Origin: Paenibacillus cremeus
Lineage (GTDB): Bacteria > Bacillota > Bacilli > Paenibacillales > NBRC-103111
NCBI RefSeq assembly: GCF_007786445.1
Contig: NZ_VNJI01000037.1
Coordinates: forward strand, 1-64,000
Direction of reading: 5' to 3'
DNA length: 64,000 nt
The position numbers and the translations under genes are program-made. Of this stretch, positions 42,960 to 52,152 are shown piece by piece; position 1 is the stretch's first letter; each line of letters begins with the position of its first letter. The notes below the pieces were generated by a model, which was not told the DNA's origin, searched no databases, and saw nothing but the letters and a program-made list of their open reading frames with translations.

Positions 42960-43355
42960 ATGGAGCGTGAATGGATGGATGCTTTTCGGCTTGTGATGAG
43001 AGAAGAGTTGGAGCCGTTCAAGCAGGAGCTAAAAGCGGAGATGACGTCGTTTAAGCAAGATATACAAGCGGAAATGACATCGTTTAAGCAAGAATTGCGA
43101 GCTGAGATGACGTCGTTTAAGCAAGATATGCAAGCGGAGATTGTTTCGCTTAAGCGAGAAATGGAAGTCCGTTTCGACCGGGTGGACGAGCGTCTGGATC
43201 GCATCGAAGTGTTTCAGAACGAAGACGTCGTTGCGATGCTCCATGTGATCCAGGGGAAAATAGAAACCTGCGCTTCGAAAGAAGATGTCATGTATCTGGC
43301 TGGAAAACTTGGCGAGCACGACTTGGCATTGGATCAACTGAAGCGGGTAAAATAA
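42960..43355 (+). CDS. Coiled-coil protein with five tandem 11-residue repeats, unknown function
   Basis: The 131-residue hydrophilic protein is predicted almost entirely helical. Residues about 15-69 are five 11-residue repeats, three of them of the form AEMTSFKQxxx, encoded by 33-base tandem DNA repeats. A VRFDRVDERLDRIEV heptad coil follows, then a short C-terminal coil with ASKEDVMYLAGKLGEHD. No domain gives an enzymatic role; a scaffolding or length-variable role is possible. GGGAGGGGG lies eight bases before the ATG. It is alone between divergent ppx and citZ. Confidence 0.7.
   Translation: MEREWMDAFRLVMREELEPFKQELKAEMTSFKQDIQAEMTSFKQELRAEMTSFKQDMQAEIVSLKREMEVRFDRVDERLDRIEVFQNEDVVAMLHVIQGKIETCASKEDVMYLAGKLGEHDLALDQLKRVK
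43002..43166 (+). repeat. Five tandem 33-base repeats within the coiled-coil gene
   Basis: Units of 33 bases start at 43002, 43035, 43068, 43101 and 43134. Units at 43035, 43068 and 43101 are nearly identical (core ATGAC(G/A)TCGTTTAAGCAAGA); the outer two are diverged. Such arrays change copy number by slippage without breaking the frame. Confidence 0.85.
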
Positions 43356-43561
43356 AATCGGATTACATAGACAACGGCGCGGCCAAGGAGGCAGCGTCTT
43401 TTTTGTCGAATCTCCGGTATAATATAGCAGCAATTAGAAAAGCTTAAACAGTGGATGTAAGTGTGGTTACTCATGGCGAGTATCACGGAAGCAGGAAGAG
43501 GCTTGTCAGCGATACAAGTTTTTCTTATGGTGCTGATAATGAACTTTTATGTCTAACTTTG

Positions 43562-43590
43562 TTCACATTGGCTGGCAAATCCTTTATAGT
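43562..43590 (+). promoter_or_regulatory. Sigma-A promoter of citZ
   Basis: TTCACA (43562-43567), 17 bases, TATAGT (43585-43590), about 38 bases before the citZ start. No CcpC- or CcpA-type operator was identified with confidence in the 273-base upstream gap. Confidence 0.6.
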
Positions 43591-43628
43591 AGACATATGT
43601 GAAATTGAACGCAAAAGGAGAGATTTTC

Positions 43629-44741
43629 TTGACAGCAACCAAAGGTTTGGAAGGAATCGTTGCCACAACGTCCTCCATCAGCTCCATCATTGACGGTGTG
43701 CTTACCTATCGGGGCATCAACATCGACGATCTTGCAGAGAAAGCCACATTCGAAGAGGTAGTATACTTGTTATGGTACGGCAAGCTGCCTAATCGCTCCG
43801 AGCTGAATCAACTGCTGAGCGATCTGAGCAAGTATGCTCAAATTCCGCAGCAAGTGCTGGATCAAATCAAGCTGTATCCCAAAGACGTAAACTCTATGGC
43901 AGCTCTTCGTACAGCAGTTTCCAGCTTGGCCCTGTATGATGAAGAAGCTAATGATATGACTCCAGAAGCGAACCTGCGCAAAGCAATCAAGCTGCAAGCA
44001 CAGCTGACGACGATTGTGGCGGCATTCGCACGCATTCGCCAAGGCCAAGAGCCAATCGCACCGAAGTCCGGCGTTTCCATCGCTGAGAACTTCCTGTATA
44101 TGCTCACTGGCAAGCAGCCGGAAAAAATCGCAATTGAAGCACTGGACAAAGCGCTTGTCCTGCATGCGGATCATGAGCTGAACGCTTCGACGTTCGCTGC
44201 ACGCGTAACCGTAGCGACGCTGTCCGATATTTACTCTGGTGTGACTTCCGCGATCGGCGCCCTCAAGGGGCCTTTGCACGGCGGCGCGAATGAAGCGGTA
44301 ATGGCGATGCTCGAAGAGATCGGCACAGCCGACAACGTAACCAACTACATCAACGAGAAGCTGGCTAACAAAGAGAAGATCATGGGCTTCGGGCACCGTG
44401 TATACAAGAACGGCGACCCACGCGCGAAGCATCTTCAGAAGATGTCTCAAGAGCTCGGCAAAATTACCGGCAACATGAATTGGTACGATATGTCGATCCA
44501 AATCGAAGAACTGGTTACCGGCCAAAAAGGTCTGAAGCCAAACGTGGACTTCTACTCCGCGTCTGTCTATACATCTCTTGAAATTCCGCGCGACTTGTTC
44601 ACGCCGATCTTCGCTATCAGCCGTACATCCGGATGGACAGCACACATTCTCGAGCAATACGAGAACAACCGCTTGATCCGCCCACGCGCCGAATATACAG
44701 GTCCATCGCATCAGGCGTTCACTCCGATCGAGCAGCGCTAA
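43629..44741 (+). CDS. citZ: Citrate synthase
   Basis: The 370-residue Krebs-cycle enzyme condenses acetyl-CoA and oxaloacetate. Motifs: GLEGIVATTSSISSIIDGVLTYRGINIDDL, LHADHELNASTFAARV (catalytic His), GPLHGGANEAVMAM, MGFGHRVYKNGDPRAKHL (catalytic His and Arg) and NVDFYSASVYTSLEIP (catalytic Asp). It starts at TTG 43629 with AAAAGGAG eight bases upstream; the frame is open to 43599 without support. It is followed by icd and mdh in the same orientation, the classical Bacillus order, but with long gaps of about 195 and 310 bases. Confidence 0.96.
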   Translation: MTATKGLEGIVATTSSISSIIDGVLTYRGINIDDLAEKATFEEVVYLLWYGKLPNRSELNQLLSDLSKYAQIPQQVLDQIKLYPKDVNSMAALRTAVSSLALYDEEANDMTPEANLRKAIKLQAQLTTIVAAFARIRQGQEPIAPKSGVSIAENFLYMLTGKQPEKIAIEALDKALVLHADHELNASTFAARVTVATLSDIYSGVTSAIGALKGPLHGGANEAVMAMLEEIGTADNVTNYINEKLANKEKIMGFGHRVYKNGDPRAKHLQKMSQELGKITGNMNWYDMSIQIEELVTGQKGLKPNVDFYSASVYTSLEIPRDLFTPIFAISRTSGWTAHILEQYENNRLIRPRAEYTGPSHQAFTPIEQR

Positions 44742-44891
44742 TGACTACTCGGTAACGGTACAACCTTAATTCGCTCAGTTATTCAACGGGCTGCTGCGGT
44801 GCAATGTTCGGAGCGTTTTTTCCTTAAGGCTCCATGGGACTAGCGCCGCGGCTCCCGTTCGTTTTTGAGATAAACGAATGACACGTATCAC

Positions 44892-44907
44892 GTCAGCATA
44901 TGCTGAC
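44892..44907. promoter_or_regulatory. Perfect 16-base palindrome in front of icd
   Basis: GTCAGCATATGCTGAC lies 28 bases before the icd ATG and 9 bases before its Shine-Dalgarno. It could be an operator or an RNA hairpin in the leader. The TATAAT that follows (44909-44914) is too close to the ribosome site to be a useful -10. Confidence 0.4.
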
Positions 44908-44935
44908 CTATAATAAGAGGAGGCTTACATATCTC

Positions 44936-46231
44936 ATGCCACAATTCGAACAATATTCCCTGCCAACAGAAGGCGAAAAAATCACAATCACTAACGGCAA
45001 GTTGAACGTTCCTAACAACCCGATCATTCCTTTCATCGAGGGTGACGGCACAGGTCCGGACATCTGGGCTGCTTCCAAGCGCGTGCTTGACGCTGCAGTA
45101 GAGAAAGCATACAAAGGCGAGAAGAAAATCGCTTGGTACGAAGTATTCGCCGGTGAGAAAGCATTCAACCAATACAACAACTGGCTGCCTAACGATACTT
45201 TGGAAGCGATCCGCGAGTACATTGTTGCAATCAAAGGACCTTTGACTACGCCAATCGGCGGCGGGATCCGTTCTTTGAACGTTGCTCTTCGTCAAGAGCT
45301 TGACCTGTACGTTTGCTCCCGTCCAGTTCGATACTTCAAAGGCGTGCCTTCCCCAGTAAAACGTCCTGAGCTGGTTGACATGGTGATTTTCCGTGAAAAC
45401 ACAGAGGACATCTACGCAGGTATCGAGTGGGCTGCAGGCTCCGAAGAAGTGAAGAAAGTGCTGGCGTTCCTGCAAAACGAGATGGGCGTGAAGAAAATTC
45501 GTTTCCCTGAGACTTCCGGTATCGGCGTGAAGCCGGTTTCCTCCGAAGGCTCCAAGCGTTTGGTTCGCGCTGCAATCGAGTACGCTATCGAGCATAACCG
45601 TAAGAGCGTGACACTGGTTCACAAAGGCAACATCATGAAGTTCACGGAAGGTGCCTTCAAAAACTGGGGCTATGAGCTGGCTGAGCAAGAATTCGGCGAC
45701 AAAACCTTCACATGGGCTCAATACGATAAAATTAAAGAAGCACAAGGCGCAGACGCTGCTAACAAGGCTCAAAAAGAAGCGGAAGCTGCCGGTAAAATCA
45801 TCGTTAAGGACGCGATTGCAGACATCGCTCTGCAGCAAGTATTGACTCGTCCAACTGACTTCGACGTCATCGCTACGCTGAACCTGAACGGCGACTACTT
45901 GTCCGACGCTCTGGCTGCTCAAGTTGGCGGTATCGGTATCGCTCCAGGCGCAAACATTAACTACGTAACGGGTCACGCGATCTTCGAAGCTACTCATGGT
46001 ACAGCTCCGAAATATGCTGGTCTTGACGTGGTTAACCCAGGCTCCGTAATTCTGTCCGGCGTTATGATGCTTGAGCATCTGGGCTGGCTGGAAGCAGCTG
46101 AACTGATCTACAAAGGGATGGAAACTGCGATCAACAACAAGACAGTTACTTACGACTTCGCACGTTTGATGGAAGGCGCTACGGAAGTAAAATGCTCCGA
46201 GTTCGCTAACCAAATTATCGAAAACTTCTAA
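44936..46231 (+). CDS. icd: Isocitrate dehydrogenase (NADP-dependent)
   Basis: The 431-residue enzyme decarboxylates isocitrate to 2-oxoglutarate. Motifs: [50 protein letters not shown] (the GGGIRSLNV phosphorylation-loop Ser), [58 protein letters not shown] and [12 protein letters not shown]. These match the long NADP-dependent form as in Bacillus. ATG 44936 follows GAGGAGG; the open frame begins at 44900 without its own ribosome site. Strongly biased codon use suggests high expression. Confidence 0.96.
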   Translation: MPQFEQYSLPTEGEKITITNGKLNVPNNPIIPFIEGDGTGPDIWAASKRVLDAAVEKAYKGEKKIAWYEVFAGEKAFNQYNNWLPNDTLEAIREYIVAIKGPLTTPIGGGIRSLNVALRQELDLYVCSRPVRYFKGVPSPVKRPELVDMVIFRENTEDIYAGIEWAAGSEEVKKVLAFLQNEMGVKKIRFPETSGIGVKPVSSEGSKRLVRAAIEYAIEHNRKSVTLVHKGNIMKFTEGAFKNWGYELAEQEFGDKTFTWAQYDKIKEAQGADAANKAQKEAEAAGKIIVKDAIADIALQQVLTRPTDFDVIATLNLNGDYLSDALAAQVGGIGIAPGANINYVTGHAIFEATHGTAPKYAGLDVVNPGSVILSGVMMLEHLGWLEAAELIYKGMETAINNKTVTYDFARLMEGATEVKCSEFANQIIENF

Positions 46232-46540
46232 TATTGGGCAATAGGAACCAAGGGGACGGTGCGGTCAGGCTAGCGCTTGACTGCACGGCCCCAGGGTTCG
46301 CCCGTGGACGACGAGTGGCGGTTCTCGCAAGATGATACACCAATGGATTTTGGTGAGGGGAACGCGACTTTTTTTGTATTTACCGTGATCGCGGGGAATA
46401 CAAAGGATCGCTTATCATGCTTGCGAGGGCACATGAATGGGAGGCTCGTTGGAGAACGCGTTTGTCGAAGAGCGCTTAAGGTCACAATCTTATTTAAGAA
46501 GACCTTTAAATCTAAATCCATGCACAGGAGGCAATAACAT
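46232..46540. other. Long icd-mdh intergenic region
   Basis: 309 bases without a convincing gene; an 86-codon plus-strand frame (46277-46537) has no ribosome site or recognisable domain. It contains a terminator-like structure at 46325-46375 and then about 165 bases leading to the mdh ribosome site, long enough for a separate mdh promoter, though no clear -35/-10 pair was found. Confidence 0.5.
46325..46375 (+). terminator. Possible terminator after icd
   Basis: The inner stem CACCAA / TTGGTG and outer TCGC / GCGA are separated by internal loops and followed by seven T residues. Imperfect, but well placed. Confidence 0.4.
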
Positions 46541-47482
46541 ATGGCTATCCAACGCAAAAAGATTACCGTTGTAGGCGCAGGCTTCACAGGCGCAACAACA
46601 GCTCTGATGCTCGCGCAAAAAGAACTCGGCGACGTCGTACTGCTCGACATTCCGCAGCTTGAAAATCCAACCAAGGGGAAAGCTCTCGACATGCTCGAGG
46701 CTTCGCCGGTGCAAGGCTTCGATGCCAACATCATCGGCACATCCAACTATGATGATACGAGCAATTCGGATATTGTCATCATCACTGCAGGGATCGCACG
46801 GAAGCCCGGCATGAGCCGTGACGACCTCGTCAATACCAACGCAGGCATTGTAAAATCCGTTTGCGAAAACATCAAGAGAACGAGCCCGGAAACGATCGTC
46901 ATCATTCTCAGTAACCCTGTTGATGCTATGACGTATGTGGCATTCCAAGCACTCGGCTTTCCGAAAAATCGCGTCATCGGTCAATCGGGTGTGCTTGACA
47001 CTGCCCGATACTGCACATTCATAGCGCAGGAGCTGAACGTATCCGTGGAAGATGTTCGCGGCTTCGTGCTCGGCGGCCACGGCGATGACATGGTTCCGCT
47101 CGTACGTTACTCCAACGTGGGCGGAATTCCGATCGAGAAGCTGATCTCCGCAGACCGCATCGAAGCGATTGTGGCACGCACACGTACAGGTGGCGGCGAG
47201 ATCGTCAACCTGCTCGGCAACGGCTCCGCTTACTATGCACCGGCAGCGTCCTTGGTGCAAATGACGGAAGCGATCTTGAAGGATAAGAAGCGCATCATTC
47301 CTTCTATCGCCTTGCTGGAGGGCGAATACGGCTATGACAACCTGTTCATGGGCGTACCGACCTTGCTCGGCGGCAGCGGGATCGAGAAAATTTTCGAGCT
47401 CGAATTGCTCCCGGAAGAAAAAGCGGCGCTCGACAAATCCGCCGATTCCGTACGCAATGTCATTAAAGTGGTAACCGGTTAA
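46541..47482 (+). CDS. mdh: Malate dehydrogenase
   Basis: The 313-residue LDH-like malate dehydrogenase oxidises malate to oxaloacetate. Motifs: the NAD-binding [40 protein letters not shown] (substrate Arg), [27 protein letters not shown] (catalytic Asp/Arg) and [13 protein letters not shown] (catalytic His180). ACAGGAGGC precedes the ATG. It closes the citZ-icd-mdh block. In Bacillus subtilis phoPR follows mdh, while here phoR-phoP lies about 8.5 kb downstream. Confidence 0.96.
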   Translation: MAIQRKKITVVGAGFTGATTALMLAQKELGDVVLLDIPQLENPTKGKALDMLEASPVQGFDANIIGTSNYDDTSNSDIVIITAGIARKPGMSRDDLVNTNAGIVKSVCENIKRTSPETIVIILSNPVDAMTYVAFQALGFPKNRVIGQSGVLDTARYCTFIAQELNVSVEDVRGFVLGGHGDDMVPLVRYSNVGGIPIEKLISADRIEAIVARTRTGGGEIVNLLGNGSAYYAPAASLVQMTEAILKDKKRIIPSIALLEGEYGYDNLFMGVPTLLGGSGIEKIFELELLPEEKAALDKSADSVRNVIKVVTG

Positions 47483-47505
47483 TTCCGGTAGCCTCGAGAA
47501 ATAAT

Positions 47506-47558
47506 AGCGGCAGTACTGGGCGAGAACGATCGTCCGGGACTGCCGCTGTTTTATTTTT
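47506..47558 (+). terminator. Terminator of mdh
   Basis: The stem AGCGGCAGT / ACTGCCGCT with a paired inner region is followed by a T-rich tail, 24 bases after the stop. Confidence 0.85.
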
Positions 47559-47609
47559 TGCACAGGGTCTGGTTTGCTCTGACATTCTCTGCCATGATAT
47601 TATTGTTAC

Positions 47610-47627
47610 TGACTGACTAGTCAGTCA
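47610..47627. promoter_or_regulatory. 18-base palindromic operator of the TetR-pump operon
   Basis: TGACTGACTAGTCAGTCA is a perfect palindrome 60 bases before the TetR start, just downstream of AT-rich -10-like sequence near 47595-47604. TetR-type regulators bind such sites and usually repress their own operon. Confidence 0.7.
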
Positions 47628-47687
47628 TAATTGGAGCGGACAGATTTGGGTGGTTCGAAGTAACCATGAACGGGAAGGGGCATCACC

Positions 47688-48281
47688 ATGGCGGAAGAGA
47701 AAAAAACGAGCCTGATCGCCTCGGCGCTGAAGCTTTTTGAAGAAAAGGGCTATCATGCGACGAAGGTGTCGGACATCGTGAAGGATGCCGGGATGGCGCA
47801 GGGGACGTTTTATTTATATTTTAAAAGCAAGGAAGATTTGTATCGCAGCGTAGCGGAGGCGTGCCTGGATGAGATTGCGCAGGCTTTGGCTCAAGGCTCG
47901 TCGGACTCGGAGCAGGTCAGCGAGGATACGATTATGTACCGGATCATTCGGCAAACGCTCACGATCTATTATCATAACCGGACCATTCTGAACATTATTA
48001 ACCAGCATGGAGCAGCGTCTCCGGAGATCGTGGACATTTCGCGGCAGTTTTACGCTCGAATGGCGGGGCACATCACGCAAATCTTGAAGCACTTCGGAGC
48101 CTACCCAGGCTACACCGACGAGCAGCTCGAGATGACGGCGTATGCCAAAATCGGCATGGTGGAAATGGCGGCCTACCAGTGGTTTATCGAGCGCAGGCTT
48201 GGACTCGAGAAGATTGATGCGCTGACGGAAATTTTAGTTGGGGTCAACATCAATTGCAAACCGGAAGTGAGTTCCCCATGA
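47688..48281 (+). CDS. TetR family transcriptional regulator (YerO-like)
   Basis: The 197-residue protein has a TetR N-terminal helix-turn-helix (residues about 8-55; LIASALKLFEEKGYHATKVSDIVKDAGMAQGTFYLYFKSKEDLYRSV) and a helical ligand-binding C-terminal domain. It overlaps the RND pump gene by four bases (ATGA), so it is the first gene of a self-regulated efflux operon, matching the yerO-swrC arrangement of Bacillus. The 18-base palindrome upstream is the likely operator. GGGAAGGGG is the ribosome site. Confidence 0.9.
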   Translation: MAEEKKTSLIASALKLFEEKGYHATKVSDIVKDAGMAQGTFYLYFKSKEDLYRSVAEACLDEIAQALAQGSSDSEQVSEDTIMYRIIRQTLTIYYHNRTILNIINQHGAASPEIVDISRQFYARMAGHITQILKHFGAYPGYTDEQLEMTAYAKIGMVEMAAYQWFIERRLGLEKIDALTEILVGVNINCKPEVSSP

Positions 48282-51200
48282 TCAGCAAGCTTCTCAAGTT
48301 TCGCAAAGTGACGCTGCTGTTCTTTTTTATGGCGGTGCTATTGGGCTTTGTCAATATCGCTACGCTGAAGCAGAGGGAGAACCCGGAGATTGAGCTGACA
48401 CAGGCGCTGGTCACGACGGTCTATCCCGGAGCCTCGCCGGAAAAGGTGGAGCAGTTCGTCACCCGTCCTCTGGAGGAGAAAATCAAGGAGATGAGCGGCA
48501 TTTCCGTGCTCAGCTCGACTTCGTCTGCGAATGTTTCTACGATCACGGTGGAAGTGAAGCCTGAACTGGATTTGAAGCGTACGTGGGACACGCTGCGGCA
48601 GAAGGTGCAGTCCGCCGTCAGCGACCTGCCGGAAGAGGCTCATCAGCCGGTCGTCAATGATGATTTGAGTAAAATCGCGGAGCAGATTCTGCATTTTGTC
48701 GTGGAGCGCCCGGAGCAGCTGGAGCCGCTGAGACCAACGATGGATTTGTGGAAAAAGCAGCTGGCCACCGTGGAAGGCGTCAGCAATGTCGAGATCGTCG
48801 GTCTGCCGGAGCAAGAAGTGGCAATTACGCTGGATGCCGATAAGCTGGATACGTTCCGGCTGCCCTGGGGCGTAATTGCGCAGGCGCTGACCAATAAGCA
48901 TGACCGCGTTCCTCTCGGGACAGTGGATAAGGGGAATAAGCAATACTATGTGAATATGACCGGCGAGTGGAAGTCGGCTGATGATATTGCAGCGACGGAG
49001 ATTTACGGCTTGCCTAACGGAAAAACGCTGAAGATCAAAGATGTAGCGGACGTTCAGCTGCGGCCGAAGAAGCAGGAGGCTTCTATTTTACATAATGGCA
49101 AGCCGGCGCTCGATCTCGTTATTAATGCGGAAAAAGGCGCCGATATTCCGGCACTGCAGAAGCGGATCGAGAAGAAGGTGCAGGAGCTGTCGGCAAAGCT
49201 GCCCGCAGGCGTGAAGCTGGAGTCGCTGTTTACACAGCAGGAGAGCTTGAACCATTTGTTCGCGGATCTCGGTCGGGAGCTGTTAATCGGGATTTTGGCG
49301 GTCATTGTGGTCTGCTCGCTCGGCTTGACCTTCGGGACGTCGCTGATCGTGGCGCTGGCCATTCCGGTTTCTATCACCATCGGGTTTATTCCGGTCGAGA
49401 TGATGGGTATTGACTTGAATCAGATTACGATTGTGGCGATCGTTATCGTGCTGGGGATTCTGGTGGATGACGCGATTGTTGTGAATGACAATATTCAGCG
49501 CAGACTGCAGCTTGGGGATGACCCAGGCAAGGCCTCGCTGGAGGGCAGCCGTGATGTTGCGATCTCGATCTTAACAGCGACGATCGCTACCGCGGCGGCG
49601 TTCCTGCCGTTGTTTTTTTTGAAAGGGAACATCGGAAGCTTCATCCGGCCTTTGCCGGTGGTCATCTCGCTGACGCTTGCCGCATCAATGGCGATGTCGC
49701 TGACGATCATTCCGATTTTCCGGCAGTGGGTGGGAGAGCGGGGGCGAAAACCACAGGCTGCTGCTTCCAGCGAGCACACTGCCCCGACGAATCTCGTGGC
49801 TGCACCGGCGCCTGGGCTGCTGGGCAAGCCGATTCAGCGGCTCAGCACCTTTTATGGCAAGCAGATCCATGCGTTTCTCCGCCGCCCGCTGCTGACGGGG
49901 ATCGTTGCGCTCCTCCTTGGGACCAGCGCATTCGGCCTGCTCCCACTGCTCGGGGTGCAGTATTTTCCGCCGGCGGAGAAGGATGAGCTGCTGATTGATT
50001 TCAAGCTGCCAACGGGGAGAGTGTTCGCGGAGACCGATTATACGATCCGCAAAGCGGCTTCCTGGATGGAGCAGCAGCCAGGGGTCAAGTTTGTTTCGGC
50101 CTATGCGGGGCGTTCTGCGCCGCGGTTCTATTACTCTGAGATGGAGCGGACGGGGACGAATATCGGCCAGCTGTTCGTCAAGATTGATCCGAAGGCGATT
50201 CACACCAAGGAGGTCATTAACACGTGGCGGGAGCAGCTGCAGAGCATGTTCCCTGCGGAGGTGGAGATTACGCCGCGGGAGCTTGAGCAGGGGCCGCCGG
50301 TCGGTGCGCCGATTGCGGTTCGGATCAGCGGAAGTGAGCTGGGGGAGCTGCACCAAATTTCCAGCGATGTGCAAGAGATGCTGAAGAAGATCCCCGGTAC
50401 GGTTAGTGTATCGGACGATGTCGGAACCGACATGAACAGCATCGAGGTGCAGCCGGATCCGGCGAAGCTGAGCTTATTCGGCGTGAACGATAAGGATTTG
50501 TCCATGACGCTGCGGATTGCTACCGAGGGACTCACCGTAACCGAGCTGCAGAAAGGCGAGGACTTGCTGGATGTGACGATGTATGCCCAAGCGAAAACCG
50601 TAGATCCGGTCGAGACGATGAAAAAGATGTACGTTCCGATGCAAAAAGGCGGCACGATCGCCGTGCGTGAGGTCGCCGATTTGCGTAACAGCAGCGTCAT
50701 CAAGACGATTCATCATCGCAATCAAACCCGCACGATCATCGTCCGCAGCTACACGCAGGATCGGCTCGCCGATGAGATTGTAAAGGATTTGAAAGTGGAG
50801 CTCGGAAAATACACGCTGCCTACCGGCTATACCGTTGAGCTGGGCGGTGAAAATGAAGAACGCAACGGCGCCTTCGCCTCGATCGGCAAGCTGTCGATCA
50901 TTGTGATTTTGTTGATTTATATCATTATGGTTATGCAGTTTTATTCGCTGTCGATTCCGCTGCTTATTCTTTCTACGGTGTACTTGGCGGCCGGTGGCGC
51001 GGTGATCGGACTGTACCTCACCCATTCGCCGATCGGCTTTATGGCGCTGATGGGGCTCGTCAGCTTATCGGGGATCGTCGTGCGCAACGGGATCATTCTG
51101 ATCGAATTTATCGAGCAGGCGATGGAGCGCGGTTTGGAGCTGTATGAAGCGGTGGCGGAGGCCGGTAAGGCACGGCTTCGTCCGATATTGCTTACGATGG

Positions 51201-51397
51201 CGACGGCGATCGGCGGGCTGCTTCCGATGACCATCATGGGCGGCAACCTGTGGCGTCCGATGGGCATTACGATCATCTCAGGGTTGATCTACTCTACGAT
51301 GCTGACGCTGATCGTCGTGCCTTCGCTATTCGTCATCCTGCAGCGCTGGAGAATGAAGCGGGCAGCCAAGGCCGGGAAAACGCTGCATCATCACTAA
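48278..51397 (+). CDS. RND family efflux permease (SwrC/AcrB-like)
   Basis: The 1039-residue proton-driven pump has the RND layout: TM1 (KVTLLFFFMAVLLGFVNIATL), a large extracellular loop, TM2-6 (LIGILAVIVVCSLGLTFG; MGIDLNQITIVAIVIVLGILVDDAIVVNDNI with the proton-relay Asp pair), TM7, a second large loop, and TM8-12 (SIIVILLIYIIMVMQFYSL to ILLTMATAIGGLLPMTI). It starts at ATG 48278, overlapping the TetR stop. No membrane-fusion or outer-membrane partner is adjacent, as expected for a Gram-positive single-component RND such as SwrC, which exports surfactants. The start MISKLLKFRK is standard for this group. Confidence 0.92.
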   Translation: MISKLLKFRKVTLLFFFMAVLLGFVNIATLKQRENPEIELTQALVTTVYPGASPEKVEQFVTRPLEEKIKEMSGISVLSSTSSANVSTITVEVKPELDLKRTWDTLRQKVQSAVSDLPEEAHQPVVNDDLSKIAEQILHFVVERPEQLEPLRPTMDLWKKQLATVEGVSNVEIVGLPEQEVAITLDADKLDTFRLPWGVIAQALTNKHDRVPLGTVDKGNKQYYVNMTGEWKSADDIAATEIYGLPNGKTLKIKDVADVQLRPKKQEASILHNGKPALDLVINAEKGADIPALQKRIEKKVQELSAKLPAGVKLESLFTQQESLNHLFADLGRELLIGILAVIVVCSLGLTFGTSLIVALAIPVSITIGFIPVEMMGIDLNQITIVAIVIVLGILVDDAIVVNDNIQRRLQLGDDPGKASLEGSRDVAISILTATIATAAAFLPLFFLKGNIGSFIRPLPVVISLTLAASMAMSLTIIPIFRQWVGERGRKPQAAASSEHTAPTNLVAAPAPGLLGKPIQRLSTFYGKQIHAFLRRPLLTGIVALLLGTSAFGLLPLLGVQYFPPAEKDELLIDFKLPTGRVFAETDYTIRKAASWMEQQPGVKFVSAYAGRSAPRFYYSEMERTGTNIGQLFVKIDPKAIHTKEVINTWREQLQSMFPAEVEITPRELEQGPPVGAPIAVRISGSELGELHQISSDVQEMLKKIPGTVSVSDDVGTDMNSIEVQPDPAKLSLFGVNDKDLSMTLRIATEGLTVTELQKGEDLLDVTMYAQAKTVDPVETMKKMYVPMQKGGTIAVREVADLRNSSVIKTIHHRNQTRTIIVRSYTQDRLADEIVKDLKVELGKYTLPTGYTVELGGENEERNGAFASIGKLSIIVILLIYIIMVMQFYSLSIPLLILSTVYLAAGGAVIGLYLTHSPIGFMALMGLVSLSGIVVRNGIILIEFIEQAMERGLELYEAVAEAGKARLRPILLTMATAIGGLLPMTIMGGNLWRPMGITIISGLIYSTMLTLIVVPSLFVILQRWRMKRAAKAGKTLHHH

Positions 51398-51500
51398 TCA
51401 GCTCAAGGCAGGGCTGCCATTTGCTTCAAGGCACCGCCTTCGATATACTAAACTATGTACATGACAAAATTCGCAAATTCATAGGGAGGCACCCCGTATC

Positions 51501-51926
51501 ATGATGCAAGTGTTTTTATATTTACACGTTTTAGGTGCGGTCTTGATGGGCTTTTACTTAATGCTTCCGTTTCTGGCGGCACGAGTGAGTGCGCTGCCGA
51601 CCGGCGCGGGACAATACGGCTTTCTGCACGTGCTGTTCGCACTGAACCGCGTGGGTCAACTGGCACTCGTCATCTCGTTCTTGTCCGGCGGCTATCTGGT
51701 GGGCAAAGGGAGCTACCCCGTAGTCTGGATGGTTCTGGCCGTGGTCTTGTTATTGGCGATTGGCGCCCTATCCGGCATTGTCGGCAAACGGATGCGTCTC
51801 GCACTGGCTGACCCGTCCGGCAGCAAGATCAAGGAGCAGCTCGGCTCGATCCGCACGCTCAGCACGATCATCGGCATCCTGTTCTTCTTGACGATCACGC
51901 TGATGAAATTCCCGAACGTATTTTAA
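51501..51926 (+). CDS. Four-helix membrane protein, unknown function
   Basis: The 141-residue protein has four hydrophobic helices (VFLYLHVLGAVLMGFYLMLPFLA; LFALNRVGQLALVISFLSGGYLV; VVWMVLAVVLLLAIGALSGIV; TLSTIIGILFFLTITLMKF). His9 in the first helix and the overall layout recall small haem- or copper-associated membrane proteins of the DUF2269 type, but the match is weak. AGGGAGGCACC precedes tandem ATG codons at 51501 and 51504. It follows the RND gene by 103 bases but has promoter-like AT-rich sequence of its own near 51448. A terminator follows. Confidence 0.6.
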   Translation: MMQVFLYLHVLGAVLMGFYLMLPFLAARVSALPTGAGQYGFLHVLFALNRVGQLALVISFLSGGYLVGKGSYPVVWMVLAVVLLLAIGALSGIVGKRMRLALADPSGSKIKEQLGSIRTLSTIIGILFFLTITLMKFPNVF

Positions 51927-51936
51927 AAAGTAAGAA

Positions 51937-51972
51937 AACAGGCCAGGGGGCATCCCTGGCCTGTTGCTTTTT
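51937..51972 (+). terminator. Terminator of the four-helix membrane protein gene
   Basis: The perfect stem AACAGGCCAGGG / CCCTGGCCTGTT is followed by a T-run. Confidence 0.9.
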
Positions 51973-52032
51973 ACTGCCCATCCCTCAACCGACGAGGTGG
52001 GAGGAGAGTTTTATCGTAGTCTGAACGGCGAG

Positions 52033-52083
52033 TTTTTTCCTCCGATCCATCCTACCTGTCTAATCAAAGGATCGGGAGGAAAA
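52033..52083. repeat. Intergenic inverted repeat
   Basis: TTTTCCTCCGATCC and GGATCGGGAGGAAAA form a 14-base arm pair with one mismatch around a 20-base loop. There is no T-run after either side, so it is not a typical terminator; its role is unknown. Confidence 0.5.
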
Positions 52084-52152
52084 CGTATCTGAGCTGAGCA
52101 AATGCCTTTTCCCTCGGAGGCCATCAAATCGTCCTCCATCCTACAATTCATC

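Noticed and set aside
44909-44914. TATAAT as the -10 of an icd promoter
   Set aside because: The predicted start would fall within the Shine-Dalgarno, and no -35 lies at the right distance.
44888-46213. A 441-codon frame antisense to icd
   Set aside because: Covers nearly all of a highly expressed enzyme gene; its translation is rich in Cys/Phe/Val with no family resemblance.
46277-46537. An 86-codon gene between icd and mdh
   Set aside because: No ribosome site, crosses a terminator-like hairpin, and overlaps the mdh leader.
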